A DNA stretch of 53,297 bases from Candidatus Micrarchaeum sp. (GCA_020723935.1 DYHY01000007.1:1-53297); one strand, 5' to 3'. Shown: positions 23,254 through 32,085, counted from the stretch's first letter. Numbers and translations are program-made. Notes: a model not told the origin generated them from the letters alone.

Positions 23254-24518
23254 TTGAACCTTGTTCCTTTCCTCCTGCGGAACGCGAGATAGTACGCGAC
23301 GGACATTAAATAGAATGCGGAAACGAGCGGGAAGTAGAAAATGGTGTACAGGACGAAGTCCCAGAGGTTGTCCCCCTTCCCGAGGATCGACTCCTTGGAC
23401 ATCCTGAAGCTAGCGTAGATCACGAAGAGCGAGAGGAAGCTGAACATCAGGAAGAACACGTTGAGGACGTTGAAGGAGTAGAACACCTTGTCCAGGCGCG
23501 GCATCCCGAAGGAGAACACGTCGAGGCCGACGAGCGAGAGGTCGCGCAAGAAGTCGCCGGCGTCCCTGACCGTGTCGAAGGCGGTGTTGAAGAGGAGGAA
23601 GGACATCGCAACTATCAGGATGAAGTTCACGGGGAGGATGAAGAGGCCCAGTTCCGAGAACTTGGGGTTGAGGAGGAAGTTCCGGTGCTTCTCGACGTTC
23701 TGGAAGTAGCCCACATACCAGCGCATCCTCTGCCTGAGGAGGCCGCCTATGTCCCTGGGGGCGACCGTCGTCGTCAGGCCGTCGGCGGAGCTGGAGATGG
23801 TCCAGCCCCTCTCCTTTATCCTGAACGCGATGTCCATGTCCTCGGTGAGGTTCCCCTCGTCAAAGCCTCCTATCTCGCGAAGGACGGCCGTCCTGTACAC
23901 GCTCCCCGGCCCCGGGACAACGTAGAGCGCGTCGAGGCGGCTCATGAGCTCGCGCAGGTATATCGAGAAGAAGTATTCGAGCCTCTGTATGCGCTCCAGG
24001 ACCGATCGCGGAGCGTCCACCTTCATGTTGGATGCCACGGCACCCACGCCGCCGTCCGTGAAGGAGGATATCAGCGCCTTCATCGAATGGGGCGCAAAGA
24101 AGCTGTCCGCGTCCAGGCAGCAGGCGAAGGGCGTCCTCACAAAGGGTATCGCCTGGTTGAGGGCGGCGGCCTTGCCCCCGTTCCTGCTGCGGCGCAGCAC
24201 CGAGATCCTGCCCTTGAAGGGGGTGAGGGCAGAGAGCGTCGCGTCGGTCGAGCAGTCGTCGATGACGAATATTCTGAGCTTCTCAGGGGGATAGTCGAGG
24301 GCCAGGCACGATCGGACGCAGCGGGCGACCGTGTCCTGGACGTTGTACGCGGGGATGAGGATTGTCACCGCCGGCCAGCCGCCCTTCTTCGGCTCGCGCG
24401 CGGCTTCCCTGCCCTTGGAGGGCGCCCGCTCGAAGAGCACGACTATCCAGTAGATCGCGCAGTAGAGGAACACAAAGTAGCAGACGAGGACGACTGCCGA
24501 GGGCATGGAAAATGCCAT
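23214..24518 (-). CDS. Membrane-bound processive-type glycosyltransferase family 2
   Basis: 434 aa. An N-terminal membrane helix (VVLVCYFVFLYCAIYWIVVLF) is followed by a cytosolic GT-A domain: ILIPAYNVQDTV, FVIDDCSTDATL, RNGGKAAALNQAI, CCLDADSFFAP (DxD), NLTEDMDIAFRI (ED), and LLRQRMRWYVGYFQN, a QxxRW motif. Three or four membrane helices close the protein. This is the layout of hyaluronan/cellulose/poly-GlcNAc synthase relatives, so a processive or lipid-linked transferase is expected. Its ATG overlaps the stop of the upstream GT-C gene (ATGA). Confidence 0.88.
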   Translation of the reverse strand: MAFSMPSAVVLVCYFVFLYCAIYWIVVLFERAPSKGREAAREPKKGGWPAVTILIPAYNVQDTVARCVRSCLALDYPPEKLRIFVIDDCSTDATLSALTPFKGRISVLRRSRNGGKAAALNQAIPFVRTPFACCLDADSFFAPHSMKALISSFTDGGVGAVASNMKVDAPRSVLERIQRLEYFFSIYLRELMSRLDALYVVPGPGSVYRTAVLREIGGFDEGNLTEDMDIAFRIKERGWTISSSADGLTTTVAPRDIGGLLRQRMRWYVGYFQNVEKHRNFLLNPKFSELGLFILPVNFILIVAMSFLLFNTAFDTVRDAGDFLRDLSLVGLDVFSFGMPRLDKVFYSFNVLNVFFLMFSFLSLFVIYASFRMSKESILGKGDNLWDFVLYTIFYFPLVSAFYLMSVAYYLAFRRRKGTRFKWQGKSLKSRDTS

Positions 24519-25912
24519 CAGGAGGGGGCCGAAGAGGCCAATTTTAAGACTTTGGAGTAGCCGTTGTCGAGGACCGGCGGGCCGGCCGTGACGTTCCTCC
24601 CGAGGAGCCGGGCTTCCGCGAGGTCTGTGAAGACGTACGCGGCCCCGTACTTTTCCCCAAGAAGGGAGAAATCCCCCGAGGAGTAGGCGCCGCCGATGTC
24701 GCGCTGCCGCTGCACCGAGTCCGCGATCCCCTCAGAGTAGCCGTCGATTATCGTCCTCGCGTGGCCGAGGAGGAACACCGAGGAGAAGTCAGTGTGGCCC
24801 GCGACGACGGCGCGGCCCTGTAGGTTCTCGTCAAGCCAGGAGACCGCCTGCGCGTCCTGCCTCTGGAGGATCGGGGAGACGTATCTGAGGGTCGGGGAGA
24901 CGAAGAGGGCGAGGGCGAGGATGAGGGCGATCGGGAGGGCCGCCCTGCGCGGGTCCCACCTCGAGGATGCGAGTGCGAGGGGGAAGGGAAGGAAGATCAC
25001 GAACCTCAGCGGGAGGAACGGGAACCAGAGGGAGGCGGCGAGGAGAAGGAGGAACGCGAGGCTTGCGGACGCCGAGAGGGCGAGCAGCGGAAAGGCTGCG
25101 AGGTGCGCGGGCGAGAGGGCGCCGGAAAGGATGGAGTGGAGGGTCCCCCTCGCGCCCCACGAGGGCGCGGTCGTCGGGAGGAGAAAGTACCAGGCGGCGG
25201 GGACGGCGAGCGACAGGAGGCCGAGGAGCAGGAGTGGGCGCGGGTTCCTTCGCGCGATCAGGATCGCAGCGCACACGAGGGAGAGGGCCGCGGCGGAAAG
25301 CGGATGGAGTGCGCCGAGCGCGAGAGCGAGGATGGCGAGGACGGGCCCGGGGAGGGACGCGTCCCTCCCCGTGAACGCCGCTGCGGTGAGGAGGGCGAGG
25401 GGGAAGAGGCTTGCGACAGACGGGAGGCCGGCCGAAGCCGAGAACATCAGGACCTCGGGGGATGCGGCGATCACCATCGCGCCGACGGCGGCGCCCCATC
25501 CCCTCCCCAGGAAGACGAAGGCCGCGACGCAAGCCAGGAAGAGGAAGGCTGCCGAGGATGCGCGAAGGAGGGCCTCGATCGGAAGGCCCGTCGAATCGTG
25601 CGCGGCGAGGATGAGGGAATAGTAGAAGGGGAGGTAGGTGTGCGTGCGCCCCCCCGCCGAAAGGGGGTCGTAGGGGAGGAGCTTCCCCTGGGAATCGGAA
25701 AGCGCGAGGACCCGGGCGTGGTAGAAATAATCCCAGCCTGAGGGCGCGCCCATCATGAGAGCGATCCTGGCGCAGACGAGGACCGCGAAGACCAGGCTAG
25801 GCAGAAGAATAGACCACGGATGGACCCTCGTCTTCGGAAGCGGGAATGCGGAAGCGCTCGATCCAGGGGGCGGGAAGGAGGATGTCGCCGGGGCCCTTGA
25901 CGCGGTAGGCAT
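24518..25912 (-). CDS. GT-C-like polytopic membrane protein (second of pair)
   Basis: 464 aa, about eleven membrane segments after a Pro/Ser-rich head. The first outer loop has GAPSGWDYFYHARVLAL, an acidic-aromatic motif like the first DxD-type loop of STT3/PMT-type GT-C enzymes. The C-terminal 110 residues are soluble and include AVSWLDENLQGRAVVAGH and YGAAYVFTDLAEARLL. Likely a glycosyltransferase using a polyprenyl-phosphate-linked donor. It overlaps the upstream GT-C gene by 116 bp if the ATG at 25912 is used; no closer start lies before the first helix, so the long overlap appears genuine. Confidence 0.7.
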   Translation of the reverse strand: MPTASRAPATSSFPPPGSSASAFPLPKTRVHPWSILLPSLVFAVLVCARIALMMGAPSGWDYFYHARVLALSDSQGKLLPYDPLSAGGRTHTYLPFYYSLILAAHDSTGLPIEALLRASSAAFLFLACVAAFVFLGRGWGAAVGAMVIAASPEVLMFSASAGLPSVASLFPLALLTAAAFTGRDASLPGPVLAILALALGALHPLSAAALSLVCAAILIARRNPRPLLLLGLLSLAVPAAWYFLLPTTAPSWGARGTLHSILSGALSPAHLAAFPLLALSASASLAFLLLLAASLWFPFLPLRFVIFLPFPLALASSRWDPRRAALPIALILALALFVSPTLRYVSPILQRQDAQAVSWLDENLQGRAVVAGHTDFSSVFLLGHARTIIDGYSEGIADSVQRQRDIGGAYSSGDFSLLGEKYGAAYVFTDLAEARLLGRNVTAGPPVLDNGYSKVLKLASSAPS

Positions 25913-27155
25913 CGAATTCCCCGGCCGACCTCTCAGTTATTAAGAAATACCCTGCCGAAAGGGCGGTTCTCGCGTAGGCTGCGTCCCCCGCCGCGCGCTT
26001 GGACGCGGCGAGCCTCTCATCGGAATCGCGCCTCCCGACGAAGTGGCCGTCGATGACGTCCTTCCTGTGCGCGACGTAAGCGACAAGATACCCGTCGCCC
26101 ACGGAGGAGGCGATCGTCGCCGAGGCGGGGGTGTTCTCGGCGGTCCATGCGAGCGCGGACATCGTCCCGGGCCGCAAGGGGGCCCAGGAGAGGGCGGAGA
26201 GCTTCAGGATCGCCCAGATGACGCAGGCGGTTATCATCCAGGCCTGCGCGAACTTGCGGCGCCTCGAGAGGAACGCCGCGCCCGCAACCACCGCCGCAAG
26301 CGAGGTTATGGTAAGGACCCGGTCCAGCTCGACCAGCCCCGCCGCGGCCGGAAGGAGGGGGAGGATCAGCTGCGGGAAGCCGGCGGGGAACGCGAGAGCC
26401 GCAAAGCCCAGGGCCGGCCCGCCCCGCGAGACGACGGTCAGGGGGTTTGCGCCCTCGAAGATCTGGCTCCTGAACGACGCGGGGACGTCCTGGTGGATGT
26501 CGGTGGGGCGCTCGGTCCCCGCATACGCATAGAACGCCAGGATGAGGGCTGCGGAGATCACGACGAGGAACACTCTGAACCGCGACTTGGAGAGGAGGAG
26601 CGCGAAGAGGGACGTGAAGAAGGCGATCGGATGGACAAGGGGGGCGGCGAGGAGGAGGACCGCGAGGACGCCGGCGCCCCGGTTGAGCTGGCTCGCGAGG
26701 AACACGGCGACGAAGAGGAGGAACAGCCAGAGCGAATCGGGGAGGAGGACCATTGTCGTCTTCCACACTAGGACCGGGACCGTCGCGAGGAGGGCGCAGG
26801 GCAGGACCGGGTTGACCCCCTGGCGGATCGCGTACGCGTACGCGGCGAGGAACGTGAAGGCGAAGAAAAGAGGCCCGAGGAAGGGGAGGACACTTTCAGG
26901 AAGGCCGGTCGAGAGGAGCGCCGATGCCGCGAGGAGGTGCAGGCCGGGGGGGTAGCTGAGGGCGCGGCCGCCCCAGGAGAACTGGTCGAACCGCGGGAAG
27001 CTTCCGGCCGAGAGGATCCCCTTGATTATGGACTCGTGGAAGAAGCTGTCCGCCCCGATGAGGCCGGGGTTCCCCTCGAGGATGAGTGGGGAGAGGCGCA
27101 GGGCGAGGCCCACGAGAAGGAACAGGACGACGAGCGCGCCCCTGAGCTTCACCAT
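25797..27155 (-). CDS. GT-C-like polytopic membrane protein (first of pair)
   Basis: 452 aa, about eleven membrane segments. After the first helix comes GNPGLIGADSFFHESIIKG, a D-x(2,3)-H-type loop as in archaeal oligosaccharyltransferase-like GT-C proteins, then FSWGGRALSYPPGLHLLAAS. The C-terminal soluble part holds LAWTAENTPASATIASSVGDG and YFLITERSAGEFDAYRV. It resembles its downstream neighbour in layout, suggesting an old duplication. Its start overlaps the truD stop (ATGGTGA). I do not see the WWDYG motif of STT3, so it is not called an oligosaccharyltransferase. Confidence 0.7.
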   Translation of the reverse strand: MVKLRGALVVLFLLVGLALRLSPLILEGNPGLIGADSFFHESIIKGILSAGSFPRFDQFSWGGRALSYPPGLHLLAASALLSTGLPESVLPFLGPLFFAFTFLAAYAYAIRQGVNPVLPCALLATVPVLVWKTTMVLLPDSLWLFLLFVAVFLASQLNRGAGVLAVLLLAAPLVHPIAFFTSLFALLLSKSRFRVFLVVISAALILAFYAYAGTERPTDIHQDVPASFRSQIFEGANPLTVVSRGGPALGFAALAFPAGFPQLILPLLPAAAGLVELDRVLTITSLAAVVAGAAFLSRRRKFAQAWMITACVIWAILKLSALSWAPLRPGTMSALAWTAENTPASATIASSVGDGYLVAYVAHRKDVIDGHFVGRRDSDERLAASKRAAGDAAYARTALSAGYFLITERSAGEFDAYRVKGPGDILLPAPWIERFRIPASEDEGPSVVYSSA

Positions 27156-28420
27156 GCCTTCGTAACCTCCCTGAGGACTTCCGTCGCGTAGGCCCCCTTC
27201 TCGAGGAAGAAGGAGAGGATGATTATTGAGCTTTCGGCCCCCTCCCGGACGGCCGGCTCAACGAGGCGCGCCCTCAGGCGCCTCCTCGCGCCCTCGAACG
27301 AGAGGCCTGGGCCCGCCGCCTTGGCCCTGAAGACGGAAAGGTCCTGTATCCCCGCCGCCGCGAGGGCCTGGAGCTCCATCTCGCCGGCGGTCCCGTCGGC
27401 AAGCTGCGCCTTGTAGCCGACGATCGGCCCGGAGGGCGAGACCTCGAAGGACGCTAGGCGCGGGTCGCCGGGGACGGCCTTCCTGAAGAACGTCGCGCCG
27501 CCCGAGAACATCCCGATGTCCCCGTCGATGAACCTGTCGAGGGAATTTATGCGGCCGGCGAGGACGCGGTTGAAGACGTCGGACTGGACGGCGGAGATGA
27601 AGAGGCGCAGGAGCTTGCGGGGGAAGACGGAGCGGAAGATCCACTCCGGATTCCTGGAGGAGAGCATGTCGGAGACGATGCGCCGCTCGAACGACGCTCT
27701 GGACGGGAAGGCGTCCAGGGCCTCGGCGAGCCTCCCTTCCGAGAAGAGCCTCCTCGCGGCCCGCGTCTCCTCGGGCTCCCCCGCGCCCTCGACGGAGACG
27801 TATGCGCCGATCGCCCCCGCAAAGTCGCCGAGGAGTAGGGCGCGCCCGACGATCGCTGAGACGTTCCGCCCCCCGCCGAACCTCTGCTCGCCGAAATAGT
27901 TGGGGATGCCGCGCCGCGAGAGGACCTCTGTTATGGGCGCGGCGTTCTCCGGATGATCGCATCCGCGCACGGTTATCGCGAACCTGTTCCCGGAAAGCAT
28001 CCCCGCGCGAAGCTTGTGCGCATGCCTCGAGACGGAGAGGACCTTGCCGTCCGGGAGGGAGATCGAGCGGACCGCGTCCTCGCCCACGCCCGCGACGGAG
28101 AGGAACTGGCGGGAGATCGCAGCCGCGTCCTTGAGGCCGGCGTATCCGATCTCGTCGCGCGCGACGCCCAGGGCCCGGGAGATGCGCTCGATAGCGGCGA
28201 AGGTCGGGATCCCGCGCTTCTCTATCTGGAAGATCAAATGGTCCCCCGCGCCCGAGAAGGGGAATGCTGGGACCTCCTCGACGACGAAATCCTCCGGGGA
28301 ATTCTTGATGGAGCCGCCCGTCCCGGGGAGGCTCGCCGTGAGAAGGGGCTTGTCCGGCGGCAGAATGGCCCCAGACGGGGATCTGGAGGTGGAAGCGTCA
28401 GAACTCAAGACCACAGTCAT
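27149..28420 (-). CDS. truD: tRNA pseudouridine synthase D
   Basis: About 423 aa. Catalytic block: RDEIGYAGLKDAAAISRQFLS, with the nucleophilic Asp in GLKDA. Also seen: NSPEDFVVEEVP at the N-terminus, HAHKLRAGMLSGNRFAITVRG, GIPNYFGEQRFG and EVSPSGPIVG. TruD modifies U13 in tRNA. I use the ATG at 28420; an in-frame TTG at 28471 is possible. The open frame runs on to 29008 but there it is merely antisense to the uspA-like gene. It is the first gene of a tight minus-strand run with glycosyltransferases, an unrelated pathway, so co-transcription may be incidental. Confidence 0.92.
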   Translation of the reverse strand: MTVVLSSDASTSRSPSGAILPPDKPLLTASLPGTGGSIKNSPEDFVVEEVPAFPFSGAGDHLIFQIEKRGIPTFAAIERISRALGVARDEIGYAGLKDAAAISRQFLSVAGVGEDAVRSISLPDGKVLSVSRHAHKLRAGMLSGNRFAITVRGCDHPENAAPITEVLSRRGIPNYFGEQRFGGGRNVSAIVGRALLLGDFAGAIGAYVSVEGAGEPEETRAARRLFSEGRLAEALDAFPSRASFERRIVSDMLSSRNPEWIFRSVFPRKLLRLFISAVQSDVFNRVLAGRINSLDRFIDGDIGMFSGGATFFRKAVPGDPRLASFEVSPSGPIVGYKAQLADGTAGEMELQALAAAGIQDLSVFRAKAAGPGLSFEGARRRLRARLVEPAVREGAESSIIILSFFLEKGAYATEVLREVTKAW

Positions 28421-28487
28421 CCAACTCCGAAAAGCCGTCCTGTGCGCTTCCTCATCATCCGCTTCCTCCAAGGGCCCCTTGCGAAGG

Positions 28488-28497
28488 AATAAAAGCC
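28488..28497. promoter_or_regulatory. TATA-like element between truD and the universal stress gene
   Basis: Plus-strand AATAAAAGCC lies about 26 nt before the ATG at 28518. On the minus strand it reads CTTTTATT, about 21 nt before the alternative truD TTG at 28471 and 72 nt before the ATG at 28420. Confidence 0.5.
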
Positions 28498-28517
28498 TTG
28501 GGTTAGTGGGACCTGGA

Positions 28518-28928
28518 ATGAAACGAATACTCCTCCCGGTCAAGGGGTCGAGGAACGACACGAAGGCCGGCGAGATTGCGGGGATAATAGGGCAGGAGCT
28601 CAACGGGGAGGTCACGATATTCCACGTAGAAGGCAGCGACCTCCTCACGCCGGAGCAGGCCACTGCGATAACGCGCATAAAGAACCGCCTGGATGACCTC
28701 AACGGCCTGGAATGCAGGATGGTCTCCGCGACGGTCAGCCCGGACGCGGCGGGCGCAATACTTTCCGAGGCCGCGAAGGGGGGGTATTCGTACATAATAA
28801 TGGGCGCGAGGCAGGACGCGGTCAACGGGACGAAGATCGTCGGGAGCACGAGCAGGTTCGTCCTCGAGAAGGCGCCCTGCCCGGTCATGATAGTCAAGGA
28901 TGTCGAAGAGGCGAACCTGAGGAAATGA
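28518..28928 (+). CDS. Universal stress protein (UspA family)
   Basis: 136 aa, one Usp domain. It starts KRILLPVKGSRNDTKAG and ends with the nucleotide-binding pattern YSYIIMGARQDAVNGTKIVG followed by STSRFVLEKAPCPVMIVKD, close to the G-x2-G-x9-G-(S/T) ATP motif (G-A-R ... G-S-T-S). ATP-binding members dimerise and bind ATP; the exact role is unknown. The stop overlaps the start of the NAC gene (ATGA), so the two are coupled. Confidence 0.88.
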   Translation: MKRILLPVKGSRNDTKAGEIAGIIGQELNGEVTIFHVEGSDLLTPEQATAITRIKNRLDDLNGLECRMVSATVSPDAAGAILSEAAKGGYSYIIMGARQDAVNGTKIVGSTSRFVLEKAPCPVMIVKDVEEANLRK

Positions 28929-29272
28929 CGCTGGACGTTAGGAACCTGCAGCGGATGATGAAGCAAATGAACACGCAGGAGATACCCGCCGAGAAGGTGG
29001 AGTTCCACCTGTCGGGCGGGAGGAAGCTGGTGATCGAGAAGCCCTCCGTCGTGAAGATGGAGGTGATGGGGCAGATAAACTACCAGGTCAGCGGGAACGC
29101 TAGGGAGGTACAGATAGACATCGGCCCCAGCCCCGCCTCCTCTGCGGCCGCCGAAGAGGGCGATGCGGATCTGGTCTCCTCGGCCACCGGCTCGTCGAAG
29201 GAAGACGCGCGCGCCGCGCTGTCGGAGACCGGCGGGGACATCGCCGCGGCGATACTGAAGCTCAAGAAGTAG
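28925..29272 (+). CDS. nac: Nascent polypeptide-associated complex protein (archaeal NAC)
   Basis: 115 aa. The NAC domain spans about 25-65 (EFHLSGGRKLVIEKPSVVKM ... GQINYQVSG) and a C-terminal UBA domain occupies about 90-115 (SKEDARAALSETGGDIAAAI). An acidic Ala/Ser-rich linker joins them. Homodimeric archaeal NAC binds ribosomes and nascent chains. The N-terminal basic helix LRNLQRMMKQMN-like segment (VRNLQRMMKQMNTQE) fits the ribosome-binding part. It is translationally coupled to the universal stress protein gene. Confidence 0.93.
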   Translation: MTLDVRNLQRMMKQMNTQEIPAEKVEFHLSGGRKLVIEKPSVVKMEVMGQINYQVSGNAREVQIDIGPSPASSAAAEEGDADLVSSATGSSKEDARAALSETGGDIAAAILKLKK

Positions 29273-29316
29273 AGGGGGCCGCGGGCCCCAGGAGAAAGAG
29301 GCAGTCTTCCCGCAGG

Positions 29317-30741
29317 CTATTCCTTGGGTTCCAAGGGGTCCTCGGAAGGCGGCGCCGTCTCGCCAGCTCCCTTCTCCTGCGCCCCGGCCGCTCCTTCTGG
29401 GGAGGGGCCGTGCGCGGGGGCGGGATGGGCCGGAACCGCGGCAGCGGGGACGGGTTCCGCTGCCTTGGCCGCCATCAGCTCCTCGAGCATGACAATGAAC
29501 GCGGGCCTGGTTATGAAGACGCCGCTGGCCATGCCGATGAGGGTCGTTATCGCAAAGCCCCTGACCGCGCCGAGACCTATGAAGAAGAGTGGGAGCATCG
29601 CCGCGATGCCGCTGCCGAAGGCGGCGAAGATTATGAAGGACGCGTTCTTTATCTGCTCCTTGAAGGAGAGCTTCTTTTTGTCAAGCCCGTACTTAAGGAA
29701 CTCGTCGGTCATTATTATCTCCTGGTTGACGCCCGTACCCAGGGACACTATTATCCCCGCAATGGCCGCGAGGTCCAGCTGCCAGATCCTCTTCATCGCG
29801 ACGGCGAGACCCAGGACGAGGAGCGCTTCGGCGACGACGGTGCTCAGTATCAGAAAGGCGATCCGTGGATCGCGGTACCTCAAGAAGACGACGAGGGCGA
29901 CCGCGAGGACCGCGATGAGGCCCGCGAGGAGCGTCCCCGACAGGAGGCGCTCGCCGAGCTTGGAGGAGACACGCTCGACGGACGAGAGCTCGATCTTGAC
30001 TGGGAGAGAGCCAGACTGGAGGATTGCCTTCATCTGGTTCATCCGGGAGAGGGTGGCTGTCCTGTTCTCGGCGCCCCCCTGGACGACGGGGTTGTTGAAG
30101 ACGCGGCCCTTGAGGTCGGCGGCTATCCTGAGGGAGTCGACGACCTTGTCGTCGATGAGGAGGTCTAGGCTCTCGTTGAGGAAGGACTCGGCGCCCGCGA
30201 TGTCGTCGAAGGTGAGGGAAAGGCGCGACGTCTCCGCCGCGAACTTGTCGGCGGCGGCGGGATCGGTTATCGTCAGGGGTATCATGAAGAGGTACCCCTT
30301 GTCCCGGGCCTGGATCCTGCTCTGGTAGACGTCGACCATTATCTGGGCGCCCGTGAAGATTGTGGCGTTCCCGATCCTGGCCTCGAACTTGCCCTGCCTC
30401 GCGACGACCTGGCGCACGTCGTCCTCGGTGAGGCCCGCGGCCTCCACGACGATGTACTTCTTCCCCGCGAGGTCGCTTTGGGAGAACACGCGCGTGTCCG
30501 AGAGGCCGAAGATGTTGAGGCGCGCGCGCATGATCTCCATCGACTCGTCGACCACCTTCGCGTCGCTCGTATCTGGCGAGAGGACGGCGCGCACGCCGCC
30601 CTTTATGTCGAAGCCCTAGGGGATGTTGGTCTGCCAGCCGTCGGGCGTGTAGCGCGGGGCGACCATCACGAGGGCGCCGACGAGGAATGCGACGACAAGT
30701 ATTATCTGCCACTTGCGGGCCAGAGCGAAGTCCATCGCCAT
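29317..30741 (-). pseudogene. secD: Protein translocase subunit SecD with in-frame TAG
   Basis: A 474-codon frame from ATG 30741, interrupted only by TAG at 30616-30618 (codon 42). Before it is the first membrane helix (WQIILVVAFLVGALVMV) and TPDGWQTNIP; after it GFDIKGGVRAVLSPD, the conserved start of the periplasmic domain. The rest is intact: five more membrane helices, AAIAGIIVSLGTGVNQEIIMTD, and an Ala/Pro/Glu-rich C-terminal tail. SecD usually has a hydrophobic or aromatic residue at this position (TTG or TAC/TAT are one base from TAG). SecD/F assists Sec export, so true loss would be surprising. Many genes here end in TAG, arguing against pyrrolysine recoding. It follows secF by 1 nt. 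Confidence 0.85.
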
Positions 30742-30742
30742 C

Positions 30743-31690
30743 TCAGGCCGCCGCCTTCCCCGTCTTCTGGCGTCTCTCGGCGGTCAGGAGGAGGACGCCG
30801 AGGTTCGTGAACCAAGTGTGTATCACGTCGAAGAACAGGCCGCCCAGGAGTATTATCGTCATGTCCTGCAGGAGGGCCGAGCCCGAAAGGAAGGTTATCG
30901 CGAGGAGCGCGGCGGCCGCGGTGCATATCATCGTCACCCCGGTCTTCATCGAGTGGAAGGCGCGGTCCATGACGTGGCCCTCGTGCCGGTTGAGGGTCGC
31001 GGTCGTTATGAGGATGTCGCTGTCTATCGAGAAGCCTATCAGGGTGAGGAGCGCGGCGAGGGTCATCGGGGAGAGCGCTATGCCGAAGAGGTTCATGACT
31101 GCGAGACCCCCGAGGAAGTCGAAGAAGATGCATGAGAGGACCGTCGCGACCGCGACGGGCGTCTTGAAGAGGAAGAGTATCATCAGGCCCATGAAGAAGA
31201 ACCCGAGGGCGAGGGCGATGTAGGCCCTGTTGAGGAACTCCTCCCCGACCGCGGGGCCGACGGTCTTCATGTTGTAGTCGGACTCGGCGGTCTGGAAGCC
31301 CTGGGCCGAGAGGGCGTCCTTGACGGCGGAGACGAGGGCCTGCGGGTCCGTATTTGGACCCGCCTCGAAATCGAGCGCCGCGAGGGACAGGCCTGTCGAG
31401 GAGTATGCAGAGGTGCCCGCGATGTGGACGGACGCGCCCCCGACGCTCCCGGATATCTTGGAGTGCAGCTTCGCGAGGTCCGGGCTGCCCGCCGCGGCCC
31501 AGTCGACAGTGACGATCGTGCCGCCCTTGAGGTCAATCCCCCGCTCGACGATCTCGCCGGTCCTCGCGTAGTTCGCGCCGAGGACGAGGAGGCAGAAGAG
31601 GACCGCGAGGGCTGGGACGATGAAGAACCGCTTGTAGTGCTTCTTGTAGAAGTCCTTAGCCTTCTCGATGAGAGGATGTTCGCCAGGCAT
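30743..31690 (-). CDS. secF: Protein translocase subunit SecF
   Basis: 315 aa: first membrane helix FFIVPALAVLFCLLVLGANY, then the domain beginning GIDLKGGTIVTVDW, and five C-terminal helices with the family motifs VGPAVGEEFLNRA, GLAVMNLFGIALSPMTLAAL and LIGFSIDSDILITTATLNR. It pairs with SecD encoded 1 nt downstream, the usual archaeal secF-secD order, and uses the ion gradient to help release secreted proteins. TATA-like AATAAAAAC lies about 43 nt upstream, implying a short leader. Confidence 0.95.
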   Translation of the reverse strand: MPGEHPLIEKAKDFYKKHYKRFFIVPALAVLFCLLVLGANYARTGEIVERGIDLKGGTIVTVDWAAAGSPDLAKLHSKISGSVGGASVHIAGTSAYSSTGLSLAALDFEAGPNTDPQALVSAVKDALSAQGFQTAESDYNMKTVGPAVGEEFLNRAYIALALGFFFMGLMILFLFKTPVAVATVLSCIFFDFLGGLAVMNLFGIALSPMTLAALLTLIGFSIDSDILITTATLNRHEGHVMDRAFHSMKTGVTMICTAAAALLAITFLSGSALLQDMTIILLGGLFFDVIHTWFTNLGVLLLTAERRQKTGKAAA

Positions 31691-31839
31691 TGTGTGAATC
31701 GCCGGTTTCGGAAGCGAGAATTGGGGTTTTTATTAGTGCCCCAGGACGAAAGGATATATATTTGGTTCGGGGATGGGCCAAAGCTGGGCATAATTTAAAA
31801 TATGCAAAGAAACCATTACTGATAGGTGATAAATTCCCC

Positions 31840-32085
31840 ATGTTCTGGATAATAATCGTCGTCCTCATTATGCTCGCCCTCATGTTCTTCGGCGAGGGGG
31901 CGAACGGCGCGTTCCTGGAGATGGCCTCCTTCGTGATACTCGCGGGGATGATAGCGCTCATCCTCGCGTCCGGGGACTTTTTGATAATCGCCCTCGCGCT
32001 CCTGCTCCTCGCAAAGAAGCTCCTTCCAAAGCGGGCCGTCGAGCACGAGTACGACGTGGACTCGGGCGCCTGGGGCCTCAAGTAA
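31840..32085 (+). CDS. Small two-helix membrane protein
   Basis: About 81 aa: two or three hydrophobic stretches (FWIIIVVLIMLALMFF; FVILAGMIALILASG; FLIIALALLLLAKKLL) and a short acidic C-terminus EHEYDVDSGAWGLK. I do not recognise a family. The ATG at 31840 has GGTGAT about 11 nt upstream; AT-rich ATAATTTAAAAT about 45 nt upstream is a likely promoter. The longer open frame to 31690 covers the divergent secF promoter and was not used. Confidence 0.6.
   Translation: MFWIIIVVLIMLALMFFGEGANGAFLEMASFVILAGMIALILASGDFLIIALALLLLAKKLLPKRAVEHEYDVDSGAWGLK

Noticed and set aside
24518-27155. Calling either GT-C gene an STT3 oligosaccharyltransferase (AglB)
   Set aside because: Neither carries a WWDYG motif or the usual length of AglB; only the general GT-C topology and acidic first loop are present.
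28421-29008. N-terminal extension of truD on the minus strand through the universal stress and NAC genes
   Set aside because: It is antisense to two well-supported plus-strand genes, has no TruD-like residues, and truD homology begins after 28420.
30616-30618. Pyrrolysine or other TAG recoding
   Set aside because: Many intact genes in the window end in TAG (for example at 772, 9611, 10299, 13951), and SecD has no conserved residue known to be pyrrolysine.
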